The notes under the pieces: generated by a model
Databases searched by the model: none
What the model was told of the DNA's origin: nothing
What the model saw: only the letters and a program-made list of their open reading frames with translations
In this document: positions 8,221 to 16,372 of the stretch, piece by piece
How positions within the stretch are numbered: position 1 is the stretch's first letter
Layout of the letters: each line of letters opens with the position of its first letter
Translations under genes and position numbers: made by a program
Assembly: GCA_964406445.1 (NCBI GenBank)
Contig: CAYORU010000001.1
Span: 223,053 to 287,052, forward strand
Source: SG8-30 sp964406445
Lineage (GTDB): Bacteria; Pseudomonadota; Gammaproteobacteria; Steroidobacterales; Steroidobacteraceae
Length of the DNA stretch: 64,000 nucleotides
Reading direction: 5' to 3'

Positions 8221-8862
8221 ATGACCGCCTACCGCCTCCAGTCGCGCGCAGAGGAGATCGCCAACAGCGCGACGCACGGGCTCGCGCTCGCGCTGGTGCT
8301 CGCCGGCGCACCGCTCCTGGTCGTCACCGCCATCCGCGAGGGCACTCTCGCCGACGTCATTGCCGTCAGCGTGTTCGCAGCCTCGATGGCGCTGATGTAC
8401 CTCTCCTCGACGGTCTACCACGCGCTGCAGCCGGGGCGCGCCAAGCACGTGTTCCACGTGCTCGACCACGCCGCCATCTACCTGCTGATCGCGGGCACCT
8501 ACACGCCCTTCACCCTCGGCGTGCTCAAGGGCGCCTGGGGCTGGTCGCTGTTCGGCGTGATCTGGGGGCTTGCGATCCTCGGCATCGCGCTCAAGCTCGT
8601 CGCTCCGTTCCGCTGGCGCCGGATCTCGATCGGCGTATACGTCGCCATGGGCTGGCTCGCGGTCGTCGCGGTGCGTCCGCTGTTGGAGGCCCTGCCCCAC
8701 GCCGGCTTCGCCTGGCTGGTGGCGGGCGGGCTGGCGTACACGGGTGGCGTCGCGTTCTACGTCAACAAGCGGCTGCGCTACAACCACGCGATCTGGCACG
8801 TGTTCGTGCTGGCCGGCACCGCCTGCCACTACGTCGCCGTGTTGCGCTACGCGCTGCCCTGA
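8221..8862 (+). CDS. hemolysin III family / TrhA-type membrane protein
   Basis: 213-residue integral membrane protein with seven hydrophobic helices, typical of the hemolysin-III (YqfA/TrhA, PAQR-related) family. Diagnostic residues are present: EEIANSATHGLAL near the start, STVYHAL and HVLDHAAIYLLIAGTYTPF in the middle, and HAIWHVFVLAGTACHY at the end. These His/Asp/Ser positions form the metal site shared with PAQR receptors. The name is historical; in E. coli the homologue affects membrane energetics and lipids rather than lysis. The ATG at 8221 gives the family N-terminus. The 3' end overlaps the convergent decarboxylase gene by 16 bases. Confidence 0.93.
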   Translation: MTAYRLQSRAEEIANSATHGLALALVLAGAPLLVVTAIREGTLADVIAVSVFAASMALMYLSSTVYHALQPGRAKHVFHVLDHAAIYLLIAGTYTPFTLGVLKGAWGWSLFGVIWGLAILGIALKLVAPFRWRRISIGVYVAMGWLAVVAVRPLLEALPHAGFAWLVAGGLAYTGGVAFYVNKRLRYNHAIWHVFVLAGTACHYVAVLRYALP

Positions 8863-10325
8863 GCGGCCCCGGGAGCGAGCGCCTCGCCGAGGCGCAGCAC
8901 CTCGCGCACCAGCAGCTCGAAGTCCTCGTCGCGGCTGCGGTGGTTGGCGATCGCCACCCGCAGGCAGCTGCGCCCGCCGAGCGTCGTCGCGGAGGGGGCG
9001 GCGATGCCCTGTTCGTGCAGCTCGATCAGGATCTCCTGGTTGAGCCGGTCGAGCGCCGCGGGCGGGAACCCGCCCGGGTCGAAGCGGAAGCAGACGATGT
9101 CGAGGCCGATCGGGGCCATGAGCGACAGCCGTGGCTCAGCCTCGATCAGCCGGCCCAGGTAGCGGGCCTGCTCGACGTTGCGCGCGATCATCCGGCCGAA
9201 GCGGTCGAGGCCGTGCTCCTTGACCGACATCCACACCTTCAGCGCGCGGAACTGGCGCGACAGCTGCAGGCCGTAGTCGCTCGGCCAGAACGCGCCGGCG
9301 GCGAGGCCGCGCCCGTCTGCCTCGTGCGCGAGGTATTCGGGCGTCAGCGTGAACGCGGCGCGATGGGCGGCCTCGTCGCGCACCAGCGCGCAGCCCGCCT
9401 CGAACGGCACGTGCATCCACTTGTGCAGGTCGAGCGCCACCGAGTCGGCGCGCTCGATGCCGGCGAGCTGCGGGCGCACCGAGTCCGCCAGGATCGCCAC
9501 CGCGCCGATCGCCCCGTCCACGTGGAACCACAGCCGCTCGCGGGCGCAGAGGTCGGCGAGCGCAGGCAGGTCGTCGATCGCGCCCGTGTTGATGGTGCCC
9601 GCATTGCCAATGACGCAGAACGGCACTGCTCCGGCAGCGCGATCCTCAGCGACTTGACGCTCGAGCACCGCGAGGTCGATCCGGTAGTCCGGACCGACCG
9701 GAACGGCGCGCAGCCCGTCGCGGCCGAGTCCGAGCGTCTCGACGGCCTTGTGGTTCGAGCTGTGCACCTCGGCGGAGGCATAGGCCACCAGCGGCCCGGG
9801 CGCCGCCCGCACGCCGTCGCCGCGGACGTCGTAGCCGGCGCGGGCGTTGCGCGCCACGGTCAGGCCGATCAGGTTCGCCGCCGACGCGCCGCTCGTGAGC
9901 AGGCCGCTCGTGCCCTTCGGCAGGCCGACCACCTCGCGCATCCAGTCGATGACCTGCGCCTCGACGAGCGGCGCCACGTGGTTGCCGCCGCCCACGTTCG
10001 AGTTCATCACGGCGGCGAGAAAGTCGCCGAGCGCCCCGGTGAGCGTGCCGTTGCCCATGTACCAGGCCCAGAACCGCGGGTGGATGTTGCCCATGCGGTA
10101 GGGGAGGATATCGCGCAGGTATTCGGCGTAGATCGCCTCCACGGATCCGGGCGCACGCGGGGCCGGCGCGCGGAACCGCTCCCTGACCTCCGGCGGGACT
10201 GGCCGCCAGACCGGACCCTCGCCGGCGTTCTTCAGGAGATCGATCGCGTCGTCCACCATCCGGTGCGCGAGCCCGCGCATGGCGTCCCAGTCGGCGGGAT
10301 CGAGAGTCTCGAAATCGTCGGTCAT
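8847..10325 (-). CDS. PLP-dependent group II decarboxylase (aromatic-amino-acid type)
   Basis: 492 residues, the usual length for the pyridoxal-phosphate decarboxylases acting on aromatic amino acids, histidine or related acids. The cofactor lysine is Lys302 in ALDLHKWMHVPFEAG. Other conserved parts are HPRFWAWY, TSGASAANL, the substrate-side HSSNHKA and HVDGAIGAVA, which holds the PLP-nitrogen Asp. Cytoplasmic; it would convert an amino acid to an amine and CO2, but the substrate is not readable. Its ATG at 10325 overlaps the stop of the small upstream frame (ATGA), suggesting coupled translation. It may act with the hydantoin block, which could yield a free amino acid. Confidence 0.9.
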   Translation of the reverse strand: MTDDFETLDPADWDAMRGLAHRMVDDAIDLLKNAGEGPVWRPVPPEVRERFRAPAPRAPGSVEAIYAEYLRDILPYRMGNIHPRFWAWYMGNGTLTGALGDFLAAVMNSNVGGGNHVAPLVEAQVIDWMREVVGLPKGTSGLLTSGASAANLIGLTVARNARAGYDVRGDGVRAAPGPLVAYASAEVHSSNHKAVETLGLGRDGLRAVPVGPDYRIDLAVLERQVAEDRAAGAVPFCVIGNAGTINTGAIDDLPALADLCARERLWFHVDGAIGAVAILADSVRPQLAGIERADSVALDLHKWMHVPFEAGCALVRDEAAHRAAFTLTPEYLAHEADGRGLAAGAFWPSDYGLQLSRQFRALKVWMSVKEHGLDRFGRMIARNVEQARYLGRLIEAEPRLSLMAPIGLDIVCFRFDPGGFPPAALDRLNQEILIELHEQGIAAPSATTLGGRSCLRVAIANHRSRDEDFELLVREVLRLGEALAPGAAQGSA

Positions 10326-10471
10326 GTTCCGGGCTCCGGCTGCCGCGAGGGTGGCAGGCTGCAAGAGATCGGCTCGCGCTGGCGGATGACGATCGGCAGG
10401 GTGCTGCCATCCGGCTCGAAGAACTTGCCGTTGTCTTCGAGCGTCAGCACGTCGATGATCTTGATCGACAT
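10322..10471 (-). CDS. small protein coupled to the decarboxylase
   Basis: A 49-residue frame, MSIKIIDVLTLEDNGK... , ending in a Ser/Pro-rich tail. No clear Shine-Dalgarno is visible before the ATG at 10471, which lowers confidence. The support is its end: the stop TGA shares bases with the decarboxylase ATG (ATGA), the arrangement seen at several other junctions in this window. The N-terminal half is well ordered (beta-strand-like) and not low complexity. No family recognised; it may act only as a leader that couples translation. Confidence 0.4.
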   Translation of the reverse strand: MSIKIIDVLTLEDNGKFFEPDGSTLPIVIRQREPISCSLPPSRQPEPGT

Positions 10472-10648
10472 CGCGGCGGAATCATCGGGCGTGAGCGGAG
10501 CCGGCCCCATGGCCGCGGTTCGCGCCGGTGACGAGGGCGGTGGGCATGGGGCGGCTGCTCCGCGGCAGGGGAGCGTCGAATCGTAGGCCCCGCAGGAGAG
10601 TCCCCGCAAGGCGGGCGGGAGGGCGCCGGCGATGCGCGTAATCGACCA

Positions 10649-10683
10649 GCGTGGCCGGGTCCCCGGCGGGACCCCGGCCACGC
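10649..10683 (-). terminator. GC-rich hairpin after the TonB receptor gene
   Basis: A stem of 11 base pairs, one bulged base and three more pairs closes a six-base loop (5' arm starts GCGTGGCCGGG). It begins eight bases after the stop of the minus-strand receptor gene ending at 10691. There is no T-run, so it may act as a Rho-assisted or transcript-stabilising hairpin rather than a classic intrinsic terminator. It separates the receptor gene from the decarboxylase unit. Confidence 0.55.
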
Positions 10684-10690
10684 CGAGCCA

Positions 10691-12841
10691 TCACAGCCTG
10701 AAAGCGAGGCTCACCCCATAGGTTCGCGGCGGTCCCCAGGTCTCGCCGAAGCCCACGCTCGAGAAGAGCACCTGCGTGCGATAGCGCTCGTCGGCGAGGT
10801 TGCGACCCCACACAGAGACGTTCCAGCGGTCATCCTGCGCGCCGATGCCGAGTCGGGCGTCCGTCAGCCAATAGCCCTTTTCGCGCGCCTCCGGCGGATC
10901 GCGAACCACGTCGAACGTGAGGTCGCCCTGGTAGTTCGCGGCGATCAGGGCCTCCAGCTTCAGGTTGCCGGCGATCGGCCACTGGTAGCGGAACTGGCCG
11001 TTGAAGGTCATGTCCGGCGCATTGGGCAGCTCGCTGCCGGTGGCGACGCCGTCGACGACGGAGCGCGTGATCTCCGTGTCGAGCAGGCCGAGGCCGAGCC
11101 TGATGTCCATGCGCTCGCTCGCCCGCCACCACAGCTCGGCCTCCAGTCCCATCACCTCGGCGTCGCCGACGTTGGTGATGCCGAACAGCACCCCGACCGG
11201 CGAATCGAACAGGCCGCCATAGAACTGCAGGTCCGAATAGTCGTAGAAGAACACCGCCGCGTTGAGCTGCAGGGTGTTGCCGGCGAGGCGCGACTTGATC
11301 CCGGCCTCGTAGGCGATCAGCGTCTCGTCCTCGAAGGGCACCAGGGCGCCCGGGTCGAAGGACAGCTGGCCCTGGAAGCCGCCGGACTTGAAGCCGCGGC
11401 TGATGCTCGCGTAGAGCAGCGTTTCCTCGAAGCCGCTGTAGTCGATGCCGAGCTTGCCCGACACGTCCTGCACGTCGTAGTCGTCCACGACCGGCGGGTA
11501 GAGCGGCAGGTCGGTCCCCCCGGCGGGAATCAGGAAGGTGAACGCATTGCCGAAGTCCTTCTGGTCGTCCGTGTAGCGCAGGCCCGTCGTGAGCTTCCAG
11601 TCCGGAGCGAACGACCACTCGCTGTGCAGGAACAGCGCCGCGGAGGTGGTCTCCTGCGTGTACTCGTTGCCGATGGAGTCGATTCCGGCCAGGCCCAGCA
11701 GCGACAGCAGGTCCGGCGCGTCGAAGCGGTCGCGGGTATCCACCGTGTCCTCGCCGTAGAACGCGCCACCGATGAGCACCAGGTCGTCGCGCTGGTAGGT
11801 GAGGCGCAGTTCCTGGGAGAACTGCTCGATGTCGTTGTCGAAGAACCCGTCGAGCTGCTCGAGGCTCGTCGCGTCGCGATCCTCCACGTGGAAGCGGGTG
11901 AAGTCCTCGTAGCCGGTGACCGAGGTCAGGGTCAGCGAATCCGAGAGACTCCAGTCGACGGCGAGCGTCACTCCCTTGGACCGGAGCTCCATCCGGGTCG
12001 GGACCGAGGCGCCGGACCGGTAGACGTTCGTGTCCCCGTCGTCCTCGGCGGAGAACGGATTGTCGATCTTGACCAGCCAGACGTCCGAGTCATCCTGGCC
12101 GCCGTGCAGGTTGAGCAGCACGCTCACCGCGTCCGACGGCTTCCACAGCAGCTGCCCCCTCGCCGAGGTCCTGTCGACCTCGCCCACCGCCTCGCCGTTC
12201 AGGCGGTTCGTCTGCCAGCCATCGCCCTGCTGCACCGTCTGCACGGCGATGCGGCCCGAGAGCGTGTCGCCGAGCGGCCCGCCGATCGCCCCCTCGACGA
12301 CGGCCCGCTCGTAGCGCCCGTAGTCGACGTTCAGGAAGCCGTCGACGGCGTCCCCCGGCTTGCGGCTCACGAAGTTCACAGTGCCGGCGGTCGTGTTTCG
12401 GCCATAGAGCGTGCCCTGCGGGCCCTTAAGCACCTCGATGCGCTCGAGGTCCAGCAGGCCGAAGGTCAGCATCGCAGGCGAGACCAGGTAGACGTCGTCG
12501 ACGTAGATGCCCGCCGCCGGGTTGTTGTTGGCGGCATAGTCGTTGAGTCCCACTCCACGGATCGTGACGTTGGCCACGCTGTTGGCGACCACGTCCTTGA
12601 TCTGGACGTTGGGCGTCTGCGACGCGACGTCCTTCAGCTGGGAGAAACCCAGCTTCGCGGCGTCCTCGCCGGAGAGCACGCTCACCGCGATGCCCACGTC
12701 CTGGAAGCTCTGCTCGCGCTTCTGCGCGGTGACGACGATCTCCTCCAGCTGTGCGCCCCCGCCGGACTGGGCCAGGGCGAGGCCAGGCAGGCCGAGCGCG
12801 GCAGTGATGGCGCTGGCCAGTGTGTTGCGGCGTGAGAGCAT
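10691..12841 (-). CDS. TonB-dependent outer-membrane receptor
   Basis: 716 residues. Signal peptide to about residue 25 (ending LALAQ), TonB-box-like EEIVVTAQKRE, plug domain about 30-150 (motifs VTIRGVGLNDY, LDLERIEVLKGPQGTLYGRN), then a 22-strand barrel ending in the typical aromatic-poor terminus VSLAFRL. The extended plug type with IRGVG/GTLYGRNT is common in proteobacteria that import organic nutrients rather than only siderophores. The start is 11 bases after the racemase stop, so it belongs to the hydantoin-type operon. Import of the ring compound broken down by those enzymes is inferred. A GC-rich hairpin follows the stop. Confidence 0.93.
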   Translation of the reverse strand: MLSRRNTLASAITAALGLPGLALAQSGGGAQLEEIVVTAQKREQSFQDVGIAVSVLSGEDAAKLGFSQLKDVASQTPNVQIKDVVANSVANVTIRGVGLNDYAANNNPAAGIYVDDVYLVSPAMLTFGLLDLERIEVLKGPQGTLYGRNTTAGTVNFVSRKPGDAVDGFLNVDYGRYERAVVEGAIGGPLGDTLSGRIAVQTVQQGDGWQTNRLNGEAVGEVDRTSARGQLLWKPSDAVSVLLNLHGGQDDSDVWLVKIDNPFSAEDDGDTNVYRSGASVPTRMELRSKGVTLAVDWSLSDSLTLTSVTGYEDFTRFHVEDRDATSLEQLDGFFDNDIEQFSQELRLTYQRDDLVLIGGAFYGEDTVDTRDRFDAPDLLSLLGLAGIDSIGNEYTQETTSAALFLHSEWSFAPDWKLTTGLRYTDDQKDFGNAFTFLIPAGGTDLPLYPPVVDDYDVQDVSGKLGIDYSGFEETLLYASISRGFKSGGFQGQLSFDPGALVPFEDETLIAYEAGIKSRLAGNTLQLNAAVFFYDYSDLQFYGGLFDSPVGVLFGITNVGDAEVMGLEAELWWRASERMDIRLGLGLLDTEITRSVVDGVATGSELPNAPDMTFNGQFRYQWPIAGNLKLEALIAANYQGDLTFDVVRDPPEAREKGYWLTDARLGIGAQDDRWNVSVWGRNLADERYRTQVLFSSVGFGETWGPPRTYGVSLAFRL

Positions 12842-12852
12842 GGTCTGGTCCT

Positions 12853-13602
12853 CTATTGGATTTCGAACTCGGGAAACGCGTAGCCGGAAAGGCCTTTCCT
12901 GCCCGGCACGGGATAGGTCCGCTTGCTCTGGGACAGCCCCGTCTTGACGAGCGTGTCGCAGACGTGGACCGCGAGCGGGATGGGATCGATGACGGGGACG
13001 TCACAACCGGCATCGACGAGCGTCCTGCGCATGGCCGCGGCGCAGCCGAGGAACCCGGTGCAGCCGAGGACGATCGCGTCCGCGCCATCGTCGTTCACGG
13101 CCGCGATGGCCTCGCGCGCGAGGGCGGCCTGAAGCGCGCCCAGGTCGTGCCCGATGCTCAGGACGGGGATGTCCACGGCACGGAATGACGCGTAGGTCGA
13201 ATCGAGGCCGTAGCTGGCCACCAGCTTTCCGACCAGCGCCCGCAGCCGGTCGAGGACGGTGATGAAGCTGAAGCGGTGGCCGAGCATGGCTGCGAAGTGC
13301 ATCGCGGTCTGGCTCGGGCCGACCACGGGAATCGTCACGACCTCGCGGCAGGCGGCGAGGCCCGGATCCCCCATGCAATCGATGATGATGGCGTTCGCGC
13401 CCTTGCGCTCGGCGTCGATCGCCTTGCGGATGGTGTCCGGCACCGACAGCGCCTCATCGAACTCCGACTCGATCGAGGCGGGCCCCTGATGGATGAGCGT
13501 ATGCGTGATAGACAGGTCGGCCCGCGTGAAGGGCTCGACCTCGTCGAGGTTGCGTATGCCTTCCGTGATGATCGGCGTGATCAGCTCGATGCGGGTGTGC
13601 AT
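12853..13602 (-). CDS. aspartate/glutamate/hydantoin racemase family protein
   Basis: 249 residues of the Asp/Glu racemase superfamily, subgroup with hydantoin racemases. The two catalytic cysteines are visible in IIIDCMGDPGL (Cys76) and VLGCTGFLG (Cys181), which sit on opposite faces and exchange a proton at the substrate alpha-carbon. Cytoplasmic. Its start overlaps the end of the DUF917 gene by 22 bases and the TonB receptor follows after 11 bases, so it is an internal member of a tight operon. With HyuA beside it, racemisation of a 5-substituted hydantoin is the best reading; arylmalonate- or maleate-type members share the fold. Confidence 0.88.
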   Translation of the reverse strand: MHTRIELITPIITEGIRNLDEVEPFTRADLSITHTLIHQGPASIESEFDEALSVPDTIRKAIDAERKGANAIIIDCMGDPGLAACREVVTIPVVGPSQTAMHFAAMLGHRFSFITVLDRLRALVGKLVASYGLDSTYASFRAVDIPVLSIGHDLGALQAALAREAIAAVNDDGADAIVLGCTGFLGCAAAMRRTLVDAGCDVPVIDPIPLAVHVCDTLVKTGLSQSKRTYPVPGRKGLSGYAFPEFEIQ

Positions 13603-14696
13603 GGCGCGAGAAGCTCCAGTGGGACGAACGGATCCGGCAGGCCGAAGGCCTGCGGCCCGAAGACGGCGAGCGCCTCCGGGCTGCGCATGATCGGCGCGGC
13701 GCTGATGCCGACGACGGCGACGCGCTGGCCGTACCGCAGCCCCTCGGTCGTGATGGGTTCGGCCGTCGCGGCGTCGAGCACCGCGATCAGGTCGGGCACG
13801 ATGCAGAGCACCTGCCCGCCCTCGCGGGCGACCAGGTGCTCGTTCTGGAACTGCAGCGACACTCGCCGGCCGGCGCAGTCGCCGGTCCCCTCGAGGAGCA
13901 CCTTGCCCATCGCGAATCCGCCGAGGGTCTCGCGCAGGAGGTCGACGATCTTGCCGGTGAACAGCAGCCGGCAGTGCTTGTAGTACTGCGTTCCCCGCAG
14001 GTACTCGAGCATCCTGTCGAAGGGATCGGCGCTCGCTCCCCGAGCCTCGCGAACCTGCCGGCCGAGCTCGAGGGCGAGGGAAACCGTGCCGCGGACGAGC
14101 GATCTCTTCGCGTCCCGGCCGCGCATCGGGTACAGGCAGATGCTGGTCGATCCACCCATGGCAACCACCATGCTCCGGCCCAGCCGCTCGATCTCCGAGG
14201 CCTGCGCAGAAGCCACGAGCACCGTGTTCGAGTACTCGTCGGCCATGACCATCGGACCGGCCGGCACGCCGTGGATGTGGTAGGTCGTCATCTGCAGCTG
14301 GGGGAAGGCGCGCCCCATGCCGTCGCCGTCCACCACCGGAAGCCCGCATCGAGCGGCGAGCACCAGCGGAATCAGGGCGTTGATGCCGCCGACCTCGGCG
14401 CACATCAGCGCCCGTGCCTGCTCGCCGCGGAATCGCTCGAGCGTGCGAAGCGCCGCGACCATCTCCTCGCCGTTGGGGATCTTCTCGACGAGGACGGTCG
14501 GCGCTCCCATCATGCCGAAGGGCGCCACGAAGTCGTCGTCGCCGAGCGTCTCGACGTCGACCAGCTCGACCGGGCCGTGGTCTTCGATGGCCTGGCGCAG
14601 CATCAGCGCCCCGAGGTAAGGGTCGCCGCCGCCGCCGGTGCCGAGGATCGCGGCTCCGCGTGCGAGGTCCTGCACGTGCTCGAGTTCGATCCTCAC
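13581..14696 (-). CDS. DUF917 / S-methyl-thiohydantoin desulfurase-type protein
   Basis: 371 residues, full length for the DUF917 family (PF06032), now named after S-methyl-thiohydantoin desulfurase. The N-terminal glycine-rich ILGTGGGGDPYLG, central FGMMGAPTVLVEKIP, AEVGGINALIPL and VVDGDGMGRAFPQLQM are its hallmarks. The family is nearly always beside a hydantoinase-like partner, as here. It probably acts on a five-membered hydantoin or thiohydantoin ring in the cytoplasm. The GTG start at 14696 overlaps the HyuA stop (GTGA), so translation is coupled. Exact substrate unknown. Confidence 0.88.
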   Translation of the reverse strand: MRIELEHVQDLARGAAILGTGGGGDPYLGALMLRQAIEDHGPVELVDVETLGDDDFVAPFGMMGAPTVLVEKIPNGEEMVAALRTLERFRGEQARALMCAEVGGINALIPLVLAARCGLPVVDGDGMGRAFPQLQMTTYHIHGVPAGPMVMADEYSNTVLVASAQASEIERLGRSMVVAMGGSTSICLYPMRGRDAKRSLVRGTVSLALELGRQVREARGASADPFDRMLEYLRGTQYYKHCRLLFTGKIVDLLRETLGGFAMGKVLLEGTGDCAGRRVSLQFQNEHLVAREGGQVLCIVPDLIAVLDAATAEPITTEGLRYGQRVAVVGISAAPIMRSPEALAVFGPQAFGLPDPFVPLELLAPCTPASS

Positions 14697-16261
14697 GCCG
14701 CGTCTCCGAGCGCGAGGTCGCCGACCGCCTTGACCCGCACCCTGACGGCCTGGCCCGGCAGGTACTGCAGCGGCAGCTCTTCGACCTCCGTGACGGCGAC
14801 CGAGCCGGCCAGGGCGCCGGCGGCAACGGCCTGGTCGATGGCTTCCTCGCGCGCCCGCGACAGCGCTGCGTCCCGTCCGAGCGTCTCGTACGAGAAAACG
14901 CGATCGACCGTGCCGCTCACCTGCGCGATGGCCGCACCCATGGCGTTCGCCACGCCGGCATGGTCCGGCACCGTGATCGACGACACGCCGCGCAGCTCGC
15001 GATGGATCAGCACGCTGCCTCCGCCGACGAGGATCAGGGGCACCCTCGCCGCGCTGGTCTTGATTCGATCGACGGCCTCCTCGGCGAGGCGGTGGATCTC
15101 GTCGACGGCCGCCGCGACCAACTTGCGGTCGAGGCCGGCAACCCTGCCGGGATCGCCTACTTCGGCGTAGCCGGCGGCGACGGCGATGTCGGTCGCGGTG
15201 AGCTGCCTGCCGCCGAAGACCATCGCTTCCTCGGTGATCCTGTAGCCGACGGAGCGCGGCCCGACCCGCACGTGGCCGTTATCGGCGGTCACGAGGCTGC
15301 CGCCGCCGAGACCGATGGAGAGCAGGTCGGGCATGCGGAAGTTGGTTCGCACGGAGCCGATGTCCACCGCAATGGACGACTCGCGCGGGAAGCCCTGCAC
15401 GAGCACGCCGACGTCCGTCGTCGTGCCGCCGATGTCCACGACCAGCGCATCGGCCAGGCCCGTGAGGAAAGCGGCGCCTCGCATGCTGTTGGTCGGGCCC
15501 GAGGCGAAGGTCAGCACGGGGTAGCGCGCCACGACCTCCGGATCGAGCAGGGTTCCGTCGTTCTGGCTGACGTAGAAGGGCGCGCGCAGGCCGAGGTCGG
15601 CGAGCGCCCGGCGGAACGAATCGACGACGCGCTCCGCCATCGGCAGCAGGGCCGCGTTCATGATCGCGGCATTCTCCCTCTCGATGAGGCCGATGCGGCC
15701 GATCTGGCTCGACAGCGCGAGGCGCGCCCCCGGGAGGACTTCCTGCACGATCTGCGCGACTTCCTGCTCCTGCGCCGTGTTGACCGGGGCGAACACCGAC
15801 GAGATCGCCACCGCCTCGAGCCCGCGGGCCGCGAACTGGCTGGCCGCACGCCGCAGCTCGTCGCGGTCGAGGGGCGTGATCGGCCGGCCGTCGTAGTTGA
15901 ATCCGCCGCTGACGATCTCCGTGTGGCCGTGGACCGCTTCGCGAAGCGCGGCCGGCCAGTCGACCATCGGACGGATCGCGAGCGTCGCGGGCGCACCGAG
16001 GCGGATGACGCCGACCCGGCACAGATGCCTCGCCTCGACCAACGCGTTCGTGAAGTGCGTGGTGCCGATCATCACGGCGCCGACCGACCGCGCGGGCGCC
16101 GCCGCGGCCTCGAGAACGTCGGCGATCGCGGCGACGATGCCGCTGCCGACGTCCGGTGTCGTCGGAGCCTTGTGGGTGGCGAGGACCTCGTTGCCGCGCA
16201 ACAGGACGGCGTCCGTGTTGGTGCCGCCGACGTCGACTCCGATCCTGAGGATCTGCGCCAT
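14693..16261 (-). CDS. hydantoinase/oxoprolinase family protein (HyuA-like)
   Basis: 522 residues of the ATP-dependent hydantoinase/oxoprolinase A family. N-terminal RIGVDVGGTNTDAVL is the actin-fold phosphate-binding loop; VDIGGTTTDVGVL is the second phosphate motif and LILVGGGSVLI the adenosine motif. IGTTHFTNALVE and LALSSQIGRIGLIERENAAIMNAAL are family signatures. The enzyme opens a cyclic amide using ATP in the cytoplasm. GGAGGTGG lies directly before the ATG at 16261, which I chose over an in-frame start 60 bases upstream. First gene of a run with DUF917, racemase and TonB receptor; a regulator gene ends 112 bases upstream. Confidence 0.92.
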   Translation of the reverse strand: MAQILRIGVDVGGTNTDAVLLRGNEVLATHKAPTTPDVGSGIVAAIADVLEAAAAPARSVGAVMIGTTHFTNALVEARHLCRVGVIRLGAPATLAIRPMVDWPAALREAVHGHTEIVSGGFNYDGRPITPLDRDELRRAASQFAARGLEAVAISSVFAPVNTAQEQEVAQIVQEVLPGARLALSSQIGRIGLIERENAAIMNAALLPMAERVVDSFRRALADLGLRAPFYVSQNDGTLLDPEVVARYPVLTFASGPTNSMRGAAFLTGLADALVVDIGGTTTDVGVLVQGFPRESSIAVDIGSVRTNFRMPDLLSIGLGGGSLVTADNGHVRVGPRSVGYRITEEAMVFGGRQLTATDIAVAAGYAEVGDPGRVAGLDRKLVAAAVDEIHRLAEEAVDRIKTSAARVPLILVGGGSVLIHRELRGVSSITVPDHAGVANAMGAAIAQVSGTVDRVFSYETLGRDAALSRAREEAIDQAVAAGALAGSVAVTEVEELPLQYLPGQAVRVRVKAVGDLALGDAA

Positions 16262-16372
16262 TCCACCTCCAGGGATATCGCCTGGAAGCGTCTGCGGCGC
16301 TCGCCGACCGGTCAACCGCACAGGCGTGTAGGAGGCGGCCCGGGGACCCTACCCGAACGGGTGGGTGTCGCG

